Part shown: positions 7,428 through 14,453 of the stretch, piece after piece
Layout of the letters: the number at the start of each line of letters is the position of its first letter
Numbering within the stretch: the first letter of the stretch is position 1
From: Candidatus Peribacteraceae bacterium
Lineage (GTDB): Bacteria > Patescibacteriota > Gracilibacteria > Peribacterales > Peribacteraceae
Assembly (NCBI GenBank): GCA_013140485.1
Contig: JABFSS010000099.1
Span: 1-19,665, forward strand
Length of the DNA stretch: 19,665 nucleotides
Direction of reading: 5' to 3'
Made by a program: the position numbers and the translations under genes
Notes under the pieces: generated by a model
Database searches by the model: none
What the model was told of the DNA's origin: nothing
The model's input: only the letters and a program-made list of their open reading frames with translations

Positions 7428-8758
7428 GGGTGAATGATACCAGCAATTATTATCCACCCCGTATACGCCACCGCTGCGTCTTCCCATGCATGAAGAAACA
7501 GCGCCGCGATGCCGATGCCCAGAAACATGAGAAACGCGACGTCGATTTTTCGGAGTCGCCAGAAGATCGATCCTATCAATGCCAGATACAGGAGGAATCC
7601 CGCCATTCCGAGTTCAGCCCCGATTTGGAGATACCAATTTTCGGGAATCAACGGACAATCGCACGCTCGGCCGGTCGTGACTTGTGTCTTCCCGGCGAAG
7701 ACGCAGAGATCGGTATTTATTGCGGCCCATGAAGCGTCATCCCCTTCTGACAAGAAAACGCAGACATCATGTGTACGGTTTGCCGCAGGACCCGCCGAGC
7801 CAAGACCGAGACCCAGCGGATTATTTTTGATGACGTTGATCGCCTGCAGCGGCCGTTCAATATGTCCCGCGAGGGAAATACTGCGGACGAATACCGCCGG
7901 AGAGAGCCATGCCGCGATGATGACTCCGAAAATGAGCAGCCAAGCAGCACCGAATAACTTCGGCGTGAGCATCGTTCGCGCATACACGCGGTACAGCGCG
8001 ACGCATCCGATCACTGCGGCGGCGATCCATGCCGAGCGTGAGAATGTGAGGATGATGCCAAGTCCGATCACTGCAGTGCACACCGCATATATTTCGAGCA
8101 ACGCATTTTTCCTGCGCACGAGATGCACGACGCCGATGCTCCATGGAATCAACAACCAAATGCCCAGTTGATTCGGACCGCTCATCGTACTTTGGATTCT
8201 CCGGATGCCCGTTCCACTGATCTGCTGCACCGCGGCGAGAGGTCCGTCCGGCAGATAGAGCGAGTGCGCATCGGAGTAGCCGAGCGCGTAGAAGAACTGC
8301 TCTGGCAGGAAAAATGTGATGATGCCGTACAGCGCGACAATGCCCCCGACAATCAGGAGTGCGCTTTCTGCGCGCACCTTGAAATGATCCGACCACTCCA
8401 CCCGCCTTAGAATCATGAACGCGATCAGCGGGATGAAGTCGTATTTGAATCCGAAGAGAAAATTTGTTTTTGGAAGAAACAGAGCGAGCGCGAGCAGTGC
8501 GAGAATTAAACAATCAATCAGATCGCAACGAATGATATTCGTAATTCGTAATTCGTAATTCGTAATTCGTCGGAGAATCTCCACAAACGCAATGAGGCAG
8601 ATCAAAGCGAGCAATCCCTCTTTCCAGACTGCCAGCATCGGCATCGGCGCGTGGCCGGGCCCGAGCAGGAGCTTGGTCCCCGCCGTCACGAAGAGGGCGT
8701 GGAACGGGAGGAGGGAGATGAAGAAGAGCGTCAGAAATTCCCGAAAACGCCGCAGCAT
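7370..8758 (-). CDS. O-antigen ligase / Wzy polymerase-like membrane protein
   Basis: This 462-aa protein has about ten hydrophobic segments spread along its length. It has the features of the O-antigen ligase/Wzy superfamily: STMSGPNQLGIWLLIPW in the middle, the LTFSRSAW motif after a membrane span, and NNPLGLGLGSAGPA at the start of a large external loop. That loop ends PENWYLQIGAELGMAG. Family members join or polymerise lipid-linked glycans on the outer face of the cytoplasmic membrane. The start was set at ATG 8758 (MLRRFREFL, then the first membrane span). An in-frame ATG at 8869 would add 37 residues overlapping the upstream gene. A TGC-TACAAT element ends 6 nt before 8758. Heptamer repeats occupy residues ~63-74, in a basic loop between two spans. 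The last 58 bp overlap guaA. Ligase and polymerase cannot be told apart here. Confidence 0.8.
   Translation of the reverse strand: MLRRFREFLTLFFISLLPFHALFVTAGTKLLLGPGHAPMPMLAVWKEGLLALICLIAFVEILRRITNYELRITNIIRCDLIDCLILALLALALFLPKTNFLFGFKYDFIPLIAFMILRRVEWSDHFKVRAESALLIVGGIVALYGIITFFLPEQFFYALGYSDAHSLYLPDGPLAAVQQISGTGIRRIQSTMSGPNQLGIWLLIPWSIGVVHLVRRKNALLEIYAVCTAVIGLGIILTFSRSAWIAAAVIGCVALYRVYARTMLTPKLFGAAWLLIFGVIIAAWLSPAVFVRSISLAGHIERPLQAINVIKNNPLGLGLGSAGPAANRTHDVCVFLSEGDDASWAAINTDLCVFAGKTQVTTGRACDCPLIPENWYLQIGAELGMAGFLLYLALIGSIFWRLRKIDVAFLMFLGIGIAALFLHAWEDAAVAYTGWIIIAGIIHPWFRKAPSSSSTSAGNTRI
7434..7442 (-). promoter_or_regulatory. Extended -10 element for guaA, TGG-TATCAT
   Basis: Read on the minus strand, TGGTATCAT ends 6 nt before the guaA ATG at 7427. 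It lies inside the 3' end of the ligase gene. It would allow an independent, leaderless guaA transcript and supports 7427 as the true start. Confidence 0.5.
8537..8570. repeat. 7-bp tandem repeat (ATTCGTA)x4.9 inside the ligase gene
   Basis: Four perfect copies of ATTCGTA plus six bases of a fifth. Because 7 is not a multiple of 3, the unit reads as the same seven-residue cycle (R-I-T-N-Y-E-L) in all three frames and contains no stop. The current copy number keeps the ligase in frame. Gain or loss of one unit would shift the downstream frame. Confidence 0.9.
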
Positions 8759-8764
8759 GGACGA

Positions 8765-8773
8765 ATTGTAGCA
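8765..8773 (-). promoter_or_regulatory. Extended -10 element for the ligase gene, TGC-TACAAT
   Basis: On the minus strand TGCTACAAT ends 6 nt before the ATG at 8758. The gap to the upstream gene's stop is only 25 bp, so this promoter may add to read-through. It supports 8758 over the in-frame ATG at 8869. Confidence 0.55.
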
Positions 8774-8783
8774 AATTCCGCAT

Positions 8784-9464
8784 TCAGTCGCTTTCCTGCA
8801 AGGACGGATGCAAACCATACACTTCTTTTCCGGGAGAACGCTTCTTCCCCCGCAGGAGGCCACGGCCATGGAGCACTTCCTTGTTAATATGTACGATTCC
8901 CTTTTTGGCCCAATTCATAAAATGTCCGGAGGTCGCATGTTGCAAATCCGTATGCATTTTGTACTCGTGCTTCGGATCGTCTCCGAAAAATTGGATGAAT
9001 GCACTTTTGACCTTTGTAAATTGTCCCGCGTCGTCGCTCACATTCGGCGCGAATAATCCCGTACGCGTCAGGCACTCCTCCATAAATACTTTGCGATAGT
9101 GCCCTTGTGAGAAAAATGTTTGCCATGCCTTGTCATTGCGCATGCACATTTCCACAGCATCAAAATATTCTTTGACGGATTCAACCACTGTTTGCCCGCT
9201 GCGGCCTCCCGGAGAACAAATCGTGACATCGTTATAATGAAAGTGCGATTGGGCGGCTCCAATATCATTTGGGGCCGGACTCCCCAGAATCGTTTTCAAC
9301 TCTATTCGTTTCCAATCCACCACTTCGCGCGGGACTGTCACCACGTCCGCAACGCGGGCTGCTTGCTCTACGGATCCCAGCAAAAACTTGCTCAACGCTT
9401 TCACGTCTTCAATGGGTCTTGAGGGCAAAACTTCAACAATCCGCAGGTCAGAACAGTAATTCAT
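8784..9464 (-). CDS. Hypothetical protein, 226 aa
   Basis: I do not recognise the family. The protein is soluble, rich in His, Cys and aromatic residues, and has no signal peptide or membrane span. Visible features are an SHFHYNDVTICSPGGRSGQT stretch (about residues 73-92), a helical EYFDAVEMCMRNDKAWQTFF segment, FFGDDPKHEYKMHTDLQHATSGHF (about 157-180) and a basic tail, GRGLLRGKKRSPGK. The clustered His residues could bind metal, but no known motif is formed. The start was set at ATG 9464, where TACAGT lies 8 nt upstream. A TTG at 9491 would add nine residues. It lies 25 bp upstream of the ligase gene on the same strand, so a role in glycan or envelope work is possible but unproven. Base composition is more AT-rich than the flanking core genes. 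Confidence 0.65.
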   Translation of the reverse strand: MNYCSDLRIVEVLPSRPIEDVKALSKFLLGSVEQAARVADVVTVPREVVDWKRIELKTILGSPAPNDIGAAQSHFHYNDVTICSPGGRSGQTVVESVKEYFDAVEMCMRNDKAWQTFFSQGHYRKVFMEECLTRTGLFAPNVSDDAGQFTKVKSAFIQFFGDDPKHEYKMHTDLQHATSGHFMNWAKKGIVHINKEVLHGRGLLRGKKRSPGKEVYGLHPSLQESD

Positions 9465-9472
9465 AAGGGACG

Positions 9473-9478
9473 ACTGTA
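9473..9478 (-). promoter_or_regulatory. -10-like element TACAGT before the 226-aa orphan
   Basis: On the minus strand TACAGT ends 8 nt before the ATG at 9464. If it is the real -10, the transcript has only a 1-2 nt leader and the TTG start at 9491 is excluded. Confidence 0.35.
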
Positions 9479-9515
9479 CATCATAATCCAAGTCTCTGTC
9501 ATTCGCTCAAAAAAC

Positions 9516-9524
9516 TGCTAACAT
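9516..9524 (+). promoter_or_regulatory. Extended -10 element for the epimerase gene, TGC-TAACAT
   Basis: TGCTAACAT ends 9 nt before the ATG at 9534, giving a predicted leader of about 2-3 nt. There is no purine-rich ribosome binding site. It lies in the 69-bp divergent gap opposite the promoter of the 226-aa orphan. Confidence 0.4.
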
Positions 9525-9533
9525 AGGCTCCGC

Positions 9534-10520
9534 ATGGCCAAAAAACGCATACTTGTCACCGGCGGCGCCGGATTCATCGGGTCGAACTTCTGCAACACGC
9601 ATTGTGAGGCTCACGACGTCGTAGCACTGGATAATCTCTTCCTCGGTGACCCGGAGCATTTGCTGCCGGCGGTAAAATTTGTGGAGGGCGACGCAGCCAA
9701 CCCGAAGACTCTGGATGCGCTCGGAACGTTCGATACCATCGTGCACTTCGCGGGGACATCATCGGCACCGATGTTCACGGAAGACACCGTGAATGCCTAC
9801 CGCAACAGCATCCTCTCCTACCTCGAAGTTTTGGAGTTCGCGAAGCGCAGCGGCACGAAGAAAGTCCTCTACGCATCGACATCGTCGCTCTACGGGAACA
9901 CCCCTCCTCCCCTTGTGGAAGACCAGCAGCCTCTGCCCACCAACCACTACTCGGTGACGAAAATCGCGATGGAGAACATCAGCGTGTGTTTCCAGCGTAT
10001 GAACCCGTCGGTCGACGTCGTCGGCTTTCGTTTCATGTCGATCTACGGCCCGCACGAGGAACACAAAGGCGTCTTCGCCAACCTCATCAGCCAATTCGTG
10101 TGGGGGATGAAGCGCGGCGAGCAGCCCGTCGTGTACGGCGACGGGACGCAAACGCGGGACTTCACGAATGTCCAGGACGTCGTGCAGGGCATCACGCGGG
10201 CCATGGAAACCACCCAGCCGCTGGGCAACCAGGTCTTCAACATCGGCACGGGCAAATCGACGACACTCCTGGAGATCATCACGGTCATCAATAAAATTCT
10301 CGGGACCACCATCACACCGAATCACATCGAGAACCCCGTGCGGGAAAATTACGTCCGGTCGCAGCTGGCAGACATCGGCAAAATCCGTTCGATGCTCGGG
10401 TATGAACCGTCGGTATCACTTGAACAAGGTATCAGCGATATCGTCGCGAAGCTGAAGGACCCGGCGGAGCGGTCGGCAAGGGATCGACGGGCGCAGGCGA
10501 ATGCCATACCGGCGAAGTAG
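9534..10520 (+). CDS. NAD-dependent sugar-nucleotide epimerase/dehydratase (extended SDR)
   Basis: This 328-aa cytoplasmic protein has a complete extended short-chain dehydrogenase layout. The N-terminal nucleotide-binding motif, TGGAGFIGS, is at residues 9-17, and an acidic residue ending beta-2 (ALDN, D33) favours NAD. IVHFAG is at 69-74, the catalytic Ser/Thr group in YASTSSLYG at 113-121, and Tyr139 with Lys143 in YSVTK. Substrate-domain motifs follow: FRFMSIYGP, VVYGDGTQTRDFTNVQDVV and FNIGTGKSTTLLEI. These match the UDP-glucose 4-epimerase/UDP-glucuronate epimerase group, so the enzyme probably supplies a sugar nucleotide for a surface glycan. Exact substrate is not readable. The C-terminal ~20 residues are polar and basic, beyond the usual fold. 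It may serve the same glycan pathway as the divergent ligase gene. Confidence 0.88.
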   Translation: MAKKRILVTGGAGFIGSNFCNTHCEAHDVVALDNLFLGDPEHLLPAVKFVEGDAANPKTLDALGTFDTIVHFAGTSSAPMFTEDTVNAYRNSILSYLEVLEFAKRSGTKKVLYASTSSLYGNTPPPLVEDQQPLPTNHYSVTKIAMENISVCFQRMNPSVDVVGFRFMSIYGPHEEHKGVFANLISQFVWGMKRGEQPVVYGDGTQTRDFTNVQDVVQGITRAMETTQPLGNQVFNIGTGKSTTLLEIITVINKILGTTITPNHIENPVRENYVRSQLADIGKIRSMLGYEPSVSLEQGISDIVAKLKDPAERSARDRRAQANAIPAK

Positions 10521-10540
10521 GGGTTGCAAACAAAACCTCT
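10519..10540 (+). terminator. Weak hairpin after the epimerase gene
   Basis: AGGGGTT (10519-10525) can pair with AACCTCT (10534-10540), with one G-U pair and an 8-nt loop. It overlaps the stop codon and is followed by only TT, not a proper U-tract. A possible weak terminator. Confidence 0.25.
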
Positions 10541-10608
10541 TTCAAGCATAAAGGACAGCTTGTCGTTTTCGAAAAGTGAAACTAGGATGGGCTACTTTAC
10601 GCTTACTG

Positions 10609-11007
10609 ATGCCCCCTTTGGAGACTTGCAAACTTCGGGTGATCTTTGATAACGCTGAGGTGCAAGACGCCGATTTGAAAGCGATATCTCATGGTATTCG
10701 CTGTATCGCGACATCCATGCTGAGAGCAAGTCCGATCTTTAACGAACTTGATGCTCTCATTCTGGATAACACGGGATGTATATTGGCTCTGCGAGGAAGT
10801 CATACGACCATCAGTTGCATGGATTCCTTTCTCCGACAAAAGACGGTGTGGGAAAATTGTCGGGACGAGCTCTTCGCACTCTTGACTACAATATCGCTCG
10901 ACGTGAGAGTACTTTCCGAAATTACGAAAATGCAGATCCTTGCATACATGGAACCCCTACAATCTCTGTCTCCTGTCTCATCTCCTTCGGAACCGGCAGC
11001 CCCATGA
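10609..11007 (+). CDS. Small hypothetical protein, 132 aa
   Basis: No known family is recognised. The protein is mixed alpha/beta, with no signal peptide. Landmarks are IFDNAEVQDADLKAISHG (12-29), a Gly-Cys pair (56-57) followed by a hydrophobic strand, and MDSFLRQK (71-78). The start was set at ATG 10609; a GTG at 10576 would add 11 residues. The end is odd: the final SPSEPAAP is read antisense from a decayed copy of the gpmI 3' end, so the original stop may have been lost. The GC pair, spacing and FLxxK motif resemble the small gene at 11135-11446, suggesting paralogues. Function unknown. Confidence 0.55.
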   Translation: MPPLETCKLRVIFDNAEVQDADLKAISHGIRCIATSMLRASPIFNELDALILDNTGCILALRGSHTTISCMDSFLRQKTVWENCRDELFALLTTISLDVRVLSEITKMQILAYMEPLQSLSPVSSPSEPAAP

Positions 11008-11026
11008 TTCTGAGACGCGGTGCGAG
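10979..11026 (-). pseudogene. Decayed fragment of the gpmI 3' end
   Basis: On the minus strand this stretch reads LAPRLRIMGLPVPKEM, closely matching the end of the intact GpmI, IAPLCLKILGLPVPEEM, with one codon missing. At DNA level the first 24 bases (10979-11002, CATCTCC...) differ from 11456-11479 at only two positions; similarity then fades. A minus-strand stop (TGA at 11033-11035) closes this frame three codons upstream. No promoter or longer ORF is present, so it is a remnant rather than a gene. It overlaps the end of the 132-aa orphan on the other strand. Confidence 0.6.
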
Positions 11027-11134
11027 GCTGTATCGTCAAAAAACGGCTTGGGAAAAAGGAAATCTCCTGCAGACGCATAGGATACATTGCTTCCAAGAAG
11101 AGACGATCTACAATCGCGTTCCTCAGAATATTTT

Positions 11135-11446
11135 ATGGCTCCTACAGAAATGCTCTACATCACCGATCCGCGGAACTTGCTCCATCAACATATGAATGGA
11201 GACGCCACGCTGAAGATGAAGGACTACGATGCATATGAGGTGGCTTTACGCGAATACCGCCTTCAGATGCTCGCATACCTCCAAGAAGCATTCGAGACGA
11301 TACATTTCGATCAGGAACACTGTACGCGTTCCGGCTGCGGCGTCTTTATTCCCATTGCAGCAATGGAGAGTGATATCGGCGATCTCATACATTTCTTAAT
11401 CACCAAAGACCGATTCAAGGGCGTCAGGGTCAAAGAGGTGGCCTGA
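11135..11446 (+). CDS. Small hypothetical protein, 103 aa
   Basis: Unrecognised family. The protein is mostly helical at the N-terminus (AYEVALREYRLQMLAYLQEA, about 33-52). A CTRSGCG segment (63-69) follows, then IPIAAMESDIGDLIHFLITK (72-91) and a basic end. The start was set at ATG 11135; other in-frame ATGs are at 11087 and 11150. No ribosome binding site is seen. The stop is 3 bp from the convergent gpmI stop. The SGC...FLxxK arrangement resembles the 132-aa protein at 10609-11007. That gene also abuts gpmI-tail sequence, so the two may come from one duplication. Function unknown. Confidence 0.55.
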   Translation: MAPTEMLYITDPRNLLHQHMNGDATLKMKDYDAYEVALREYRLQMLAYLQEAFETIHFDQEHCTRSGCGVFIPIAAMESDIGDLIHFLITKDRFKGVRVKEVA

Positions 11447-11449
11447 TCG

Positions 11450-12958
11450 TCACTGCATCTCCTCCGGCACCGGCAGCCCGAGTATTTTGAGGCACAACGG
11501 CGCGATATCTTTGAGTCCGACAAGATTCTTGAGGTCCGCTGAAGATGTGATGATTGATGAATGAACGAAAGTTTGTACCGGGTTGGTGGTGTGGCTGGGA
11601 TTGATGTCGGTCGTTCCCGGGAAGTACATTTCTTCGGCATTGCCGTGATCGGAGGTGAGAATCCAATCGTAATCATGGTCCTGGAGAACAGGCAGGAGCC
11701 GGGTGAGATTGCGGTCAACGGCCTCACACGCTTTTATCGTGGGCTCCAGTTTTCCTCCGTGTCCCACGACGTCCGGGTTTGCAAAGTTCACGACGATGAA
11801 TGTGTACTCTCCGCTCTTCACGCGCCGGATGAGCTCATCGGTAATTTTATCGGCGCTCATATCGGGGGCATCCGCCATGTTCGCGACATCCGGCGACTCG
11901 ATGATGACGCGTTCTTCGCCGGGAAACGGCTCCTGTTTTTGGGCGTTGAAGAAGTAGGTGACGTGCTGGAATTTATCGGTCTCGGCCATGCGCAGCTGTT
12001 TCCATCCTTGGTCGGCTACGATTTCTCCCAGCGTCTTCGGAACCTGTGTCGCAGGAAACGCGATGGGAAGATGGTCGGAATACTGGCCCATGCACACGAC
12101 GTCTTTGACGCGAACCGGCCGGGGAAACTCGGAAAAATCGGGGTCTTCCAGAGCGCGGGTGATCTGCACCATCCGGTCCGAACGGAAATTGATGCCGATG
12201 CAGACGTCGTCCGGCTGGATCGGTTGAAACGCCAACGTTTTGAGTGGATGGATATAGTAATCGGTTTTCTCTTTCTCGGGCGCTTTCAGATACCACGCTT
12301 TCGCCCCCGCGCAGAAATCGTCACACACGTCCCCCGCCCCCTGTGTGAGCAGATCGTAGGCGATCTTCGTGCGCTCCATGTAGCGACGATCGCGGTCATT
12401 GCCGTAATACCGGCCGACGAGTGACGCCAGGGTGCCCAACGCAGTGGAGGAAATTTCGGCCTTCAATAGATCGAAATCCACGCAGAAGTATTGCTCGGGC
12501 TTGTCACGACCGTCGCCGAAGAGATGCAGGAACACACGCTCGACCCCCTGCTTCCTTGCAAGCCGGAGCATGGCATGGAAATGATCGGCATGACTGTGAC
12601 ACCCTCCCGTGGAATAAAGACCGAACAGGTGCAACGGGACTTTCTTTTTCTTTGCACGCTCGCACGCACCGACGAGAACGGGATTTTTGTAGAATTCTCC
12701 GGATCGGATGGAACGGTTGATTTCTTCGAACGGCTGCCACACGACTCGTCCGGCGCCGATAGTCATGTGCCCGGGCTCACTCGCGCCCATCTGGCCTTCC
12801 GGTAATCCCACGGAATTTTCCGCCGCCACCATGATGGCGTTCGGACAGGATTTCTCGAGCGCTTGCACCGTCGGCATCTTTGCCAACGTGCGGGCGTTTC
12901 CGGGTCCCGGAGGCGCCACCCCGAATCCGTCGATGATAATCAGGCAAAGCTTGCGCAC
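11450..12958 (-). CDS. gpmI: 2,3-bisphosphoglycerate-independent phosphoglycerate mutase
   Basis: This 502-aa enzyme interconverts 3- and 2-phosphoglycerate in glycolysis and gluconeogenesis, using two Mn ions and a phosphoserine. Its alkaline-phosphatase-like core has LIIIDGFG (metal ligand D10) and the catalytic serine S60 in MGASEPGHMTIGAGR. Further motifs are GGCHSHADH, GDGRDKPE, YYGNDRDRRY, INFRSDRMVQITRAL and TSDHGNAEEM (the second metal site). Length is normal (~510 aa). The serine motif is a variant: typical enzymes have GNSEVGH, here GASEPGH. The start is GTG at 12958, supported by the motif beginning at residue 2 and a TGC-TAGGAT promoter ending 6 nt upstream. It is convergent with the 103-aa orphan. 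A degraded copy of its 3' end lies at 10979-11026. Confidence 0.95.
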   Translation of the reverse strand: MRKLCLIIIDGFGVAPPGPGNARTLAKMPTVQALEKSCPNAIMVAAENSVGLPEGQMGASEPGHMTIGAGRVVWQPFEEINRSIRSGEFYKNPVLVGACERAKKKKVPLHLFGLYSTGGCHSHADHFHAMLRLARKQGVERVFLHLFGDGRDKPEQYFCVDFDLLKAEISSTALGTLASLVGRYYGNDRDRRYMERTKIAYDLLTQGAGDVCDDFCAGAKAWYLKAPEKEKTDYYIHPLKTLAFQPIQPDDVCIGINFRSDRMVQITRALEDPDFSEFPRPVRVKDVVCMGQYSDHLPIAFPATQVPKTLGEIVADQGWKQLRMAETDKFQHVTYFFNAQKQEPFPGEERVIIESPDVANMADAPDMSADKITDELIRRVKSGEYTFIVVNFANPDVVGHGGKLEPTIKACEAVDRNLTRLLPVLQDHDYDWILTSDHGNAEEMYFPGTTDINPSHTTNPVQTFVHSSIITSSADLKNLVGLKDIAPLCLKILGLPVPEEMQ

Positions 12959-12964
12959 GGGCGA

Positions 12965-12973
12965 ATCCTAGCA
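12965..12973 (-). promoter_or_regulatory. Extended -10 element for gpmI, TGC-TAGGAT
   Basis: On the minus strand TGCTAGGAT ends 6 nt before the GTG start at 12958. There is no ribosome binding site. It shares a 52-bp divergent gap with the TATAAT of the next plus-strand gene. Confidence 0.5.
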
Positions 12974-12991
12974 TTCAGGCTTGTTTTACGC

Positions 12992-12997
12992 TATAAT
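12992..12997 (+). promoter_or_regulatory. Consensus -10 TATAAT before the 108-aa membrane protein
   Basis: A perfect TATAAT ends 13 nt before the ATG at 13011, predicting a leader of about 6-7 nt. No good -35 is seen. It favours 13011 over the in-frame ATG at 12981, which lies upstream of this hexamer. Confidence 0.5.
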
Positions 12998-13010
12998 AAG
13001 AGAAACACAC

Positions 13011-13337
13011 ATGCACCTCGACTTCGCATTCGTTTCGCATTTCCGGGCCTTGCACACGATGACGTGGGCGGTGCTCCTGAGCCTCCTCATCGTCGCTTTC
13101 GCCGCGACGCTCGGCCGCGCGACCGTCAACTTGCGCGGCGCGCTCGCCGCCGAAGACGGCAGCCTCGCCGTGATGCTGCTTCTGCCCGATGAAGGCATCA
13201 GCGACGTCACACTCGTGAAGGCGGGAGTCGATACGCAAGAATTTTTGGTGGAGACGAAAGACGGCCCGAAGCTGATCCGGCTCAAGAAAGGAGAAAAAGA
13301 ATGGTTTGTGCAGGAAAAAATCACGCTTCGAGAGTAA
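13011..13337 (+). CDS. Small single-pass membrane protein, 108 aa, function unknown
   Basis: The N-terminus has one hydrophobic segment, TWAVLLSLLIVAFAATL, at about residues 18-34. A ~70-residue domain follows, beginning NLRGALAAEDGSLAVMLLLPD and ending in a Lys/Glu-rich EKEWFVQEKITLRE. The segment could be an uncleaved signal anchor, leaving a small beta-rich domain outside the membrane. No lipobox is present. GC-rich codon use is like that of the core genes. It ends 12 bp before the next plus-strand gene, and the two may be co-transcribed. Family not recognised. Confidence 0.6.
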   Translation: MHLDFAFVSHFRALHTMTWAVLLSLLIVAFAATLGRATVNLRGALAAEDGSLAVMLLLPDEGISDVTLVKAGVDTQEFLVETKDGPKLIRLKKGEKEWFVQEKITLRE

Positions 13338-13349
13338 TTTCCCTCCCTC

Positions 13350-13712
13350 ATGTTGCATACTCCTAAACTCGCAGGTGATTTGTATACCGCACTCAGTACT
13401 GCGAGGATGGACGCGAAACAAGCATTAGGCGTCAAAAGGCTCTCGGGGTATCTTCTGCAGCGGTACAGAAGCATTTCAACAAAAATTAACTCTGCCGCGA
13501 CGAAGAAATTGAAAGAGGTGGAACATGCCGAAAAAGAGGTTTTGAAAGATCCGTACGAAAGCGAAACCTTTATGTATAACAAAAAAATCGGAACTCGTAC
13601 CGAGCGAACGAAATTGGATGTAAAAATCGATTCGCGAACATCACTGGAAATTCTCGACGATATTCAGGAATTTCGAGACTATGTGGCCGAAACCCTGATC
13701 AGTAAAAATTAA
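13350..13712 (+). CDS. Hypothetical protein, 120 aa
   Basis: Unrecognised. This is a highly charged, mostly helical protein: LAGDLYTALSTARMDAKQAL, then a Lys-rich heptad-like stretch INSAATKKLKEVEHAEKEVL (about 47-66) that could form a coiled coil. A mixed segment, KLDVKIDSRTSLEILDDIQEF, follows. There is no signal peptide or membrane span. AT-rich composition differs from the GC-rich gene 12 bp upstream. Its TAA stop shares the bases TTAA (13709-13712) with the stop of the convergent glycosyltransferase gene. Confidence 0.6.
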   Translation: MLHTPKLAGDLYTALSTARMDAKQALGVKRLSGYLLQRYRSISTKINSAATKKLKEVEHAEKEVLKDPYESETFMYNKKIGTRTERTKLDVKIDSRTSLEILDDIQEFRDYVAETLISKN

Positions 13713-14434
13713 ACTGACCGCAGGACAAGCCACGGAAACACGACCACCGCCCTCCACATTCTCCTCCAGCGCGAAGGCTCTTGAACGAATCGCCACAGCC
13801 ATTCAAAGCCGATCGTCCGAATGAAGACCGGTGCACGCTTTTTCACTCCCGCAACAAAGTCGAACGTCCCGCCGACGCCCATCGCGACGCGAACGGAGGA
13901 CATCTTGGGGAGATGTTCCGCAATCCAGAGATCCTGGGCCGGCGCGCCGAAAGCAACGAGGAGTAAATGTGGCTGAGCGGCATTGATGCCGTTGATGATT
14001 TGCTGAGAATATTCGGGTTTGGGATTCCCGCTGAACGTCCCGACGATCTTCAGGCGTGGATTTCGCGACTGGAGGACTGACGCAGCTTTTTCCGCAACTC
14101 CTTCGCCTGCTCCAAGCAGAAAGACCGGATGCCGCTCATCCAAGGTCTGACACAGCGCCTGCACCGTATCGACGCCCGTCACGCGCTCGGGAAGACGCTG
14201 ACCTTTCCATCGCGCGGCGAAGAGAAGCCCTTGGCTATCGGGGAGATTCAGCGCGCTTTTTTGGAGAACTTCTTTGAACCGCGGATTTTTCGTCGACTCC
14301 ACGAGCATTTCGTTATTCGGCGTCATGATATGTTTGGATTCGCTGCCATCGAGATACCCGCGAATCTGCTCCAATGCCTGCTGCATCGTCACTGCATCAA
14401 TATCAACGCCGAGAAGGTGGACGCGCGAGGCCAT
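13709..14434 (-). CDS. WecG/TagA/CpsF family glycosyltransferase
   Basis: This 241-aa enzyme belongs to the GT26 family. Family members transfer a sugar (ManNAc or ManNAcA in the best-known cases) to a lipid-linked acceptor at the inner face of the membrane. Motifs run in order: MTPNNEML with T38, NLPDSQGL with D66, ERVTGVD, FLLGAGEGVAEKAA, VAFGAPAQDLWI (about 161-172), GVGGTFDFVAGVKKRAP and GFEWLWRFVQEPSRWRRM. T38 and D66 match the catalytic Thr/Asp pair known in TagA. The basic, aromatic C-terminus is the usual membrane appendage. Length is normal. The start is ATG at 14434, with TGA-TATTCT ending 7 nt upstream. It is divergent from the DsbA-like gene, whose start is 19 bp away. The sugar cannot be read from sequence. 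Confidence 0.92.
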   Translation of the reverse strand: MASRVHLLGVDIDAVTMQQALEQIRGYLDGSESKHIMTPNNEMLVESTKNPRFKEVLQKSALNLPDSQGLLFAARWKGQRLPERVTGVDTVQALCQTLDERHPVFLLGAGEGVAEKAASVLQSRNPRLKIVGTFSGNPKPEYSQQIINGINAAQPHLLLVAFGAPAQDLWIAEHLPKMSSVRVAMGVGGTFDFVAGVKKRAPVFIRTIGFEWLWRFVQEPSRWRRMWRAVVVFPWLVLRSV

Positions 14435-14441
14435 GGACAGC

Positions 14442-14450
14442 AGAATATCA
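14442..14450 (-). promoter_or_regulatory. Extended -10 for the glycosyltransferase gene, TGA-TATTCT, in a 19-bp divergent gap
   Basis: On the minus strand TGATATTCT ends 7 nt before the ATG at 14434. On the plus strand the same bases include CAGAAT (14441-14446), which ends 7 nt before the ATG at 14454 and could be the other gene's -10. The two promoters must overlap. Confidence 0.5.
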
Positions 14451-14453
14451 CTG

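Noticed and set aside
7428..7487. Upstream ATG (7487) extending guaA by 20 residues
   Set aside because: The conserved GuaA N-terminus starts just after the ATG at 7427, and a -10 element sits 6 nt before that codon.
8759..8869. Upstream ATG (8869) extending the ligase by 37 residues
   Set aside because: The extra residues overlap the upstream gene, are Cys/Arg-rich and lack membrane character. The promoter and first span fit the start at 8758.
11561..12424. 287-aa plus-strand ORF inside gpmI
   Set aside because: Antisense of a well-conserved enzyme; no promoter, no recognisable domain.
14274..14453. N-terminal extension of the DsbA-like protein from ATG 14274
   Set aside because: It would run antisense through the glycosyltransferase gene and place 60 residues before a perfect lipoprotein signal peptide.
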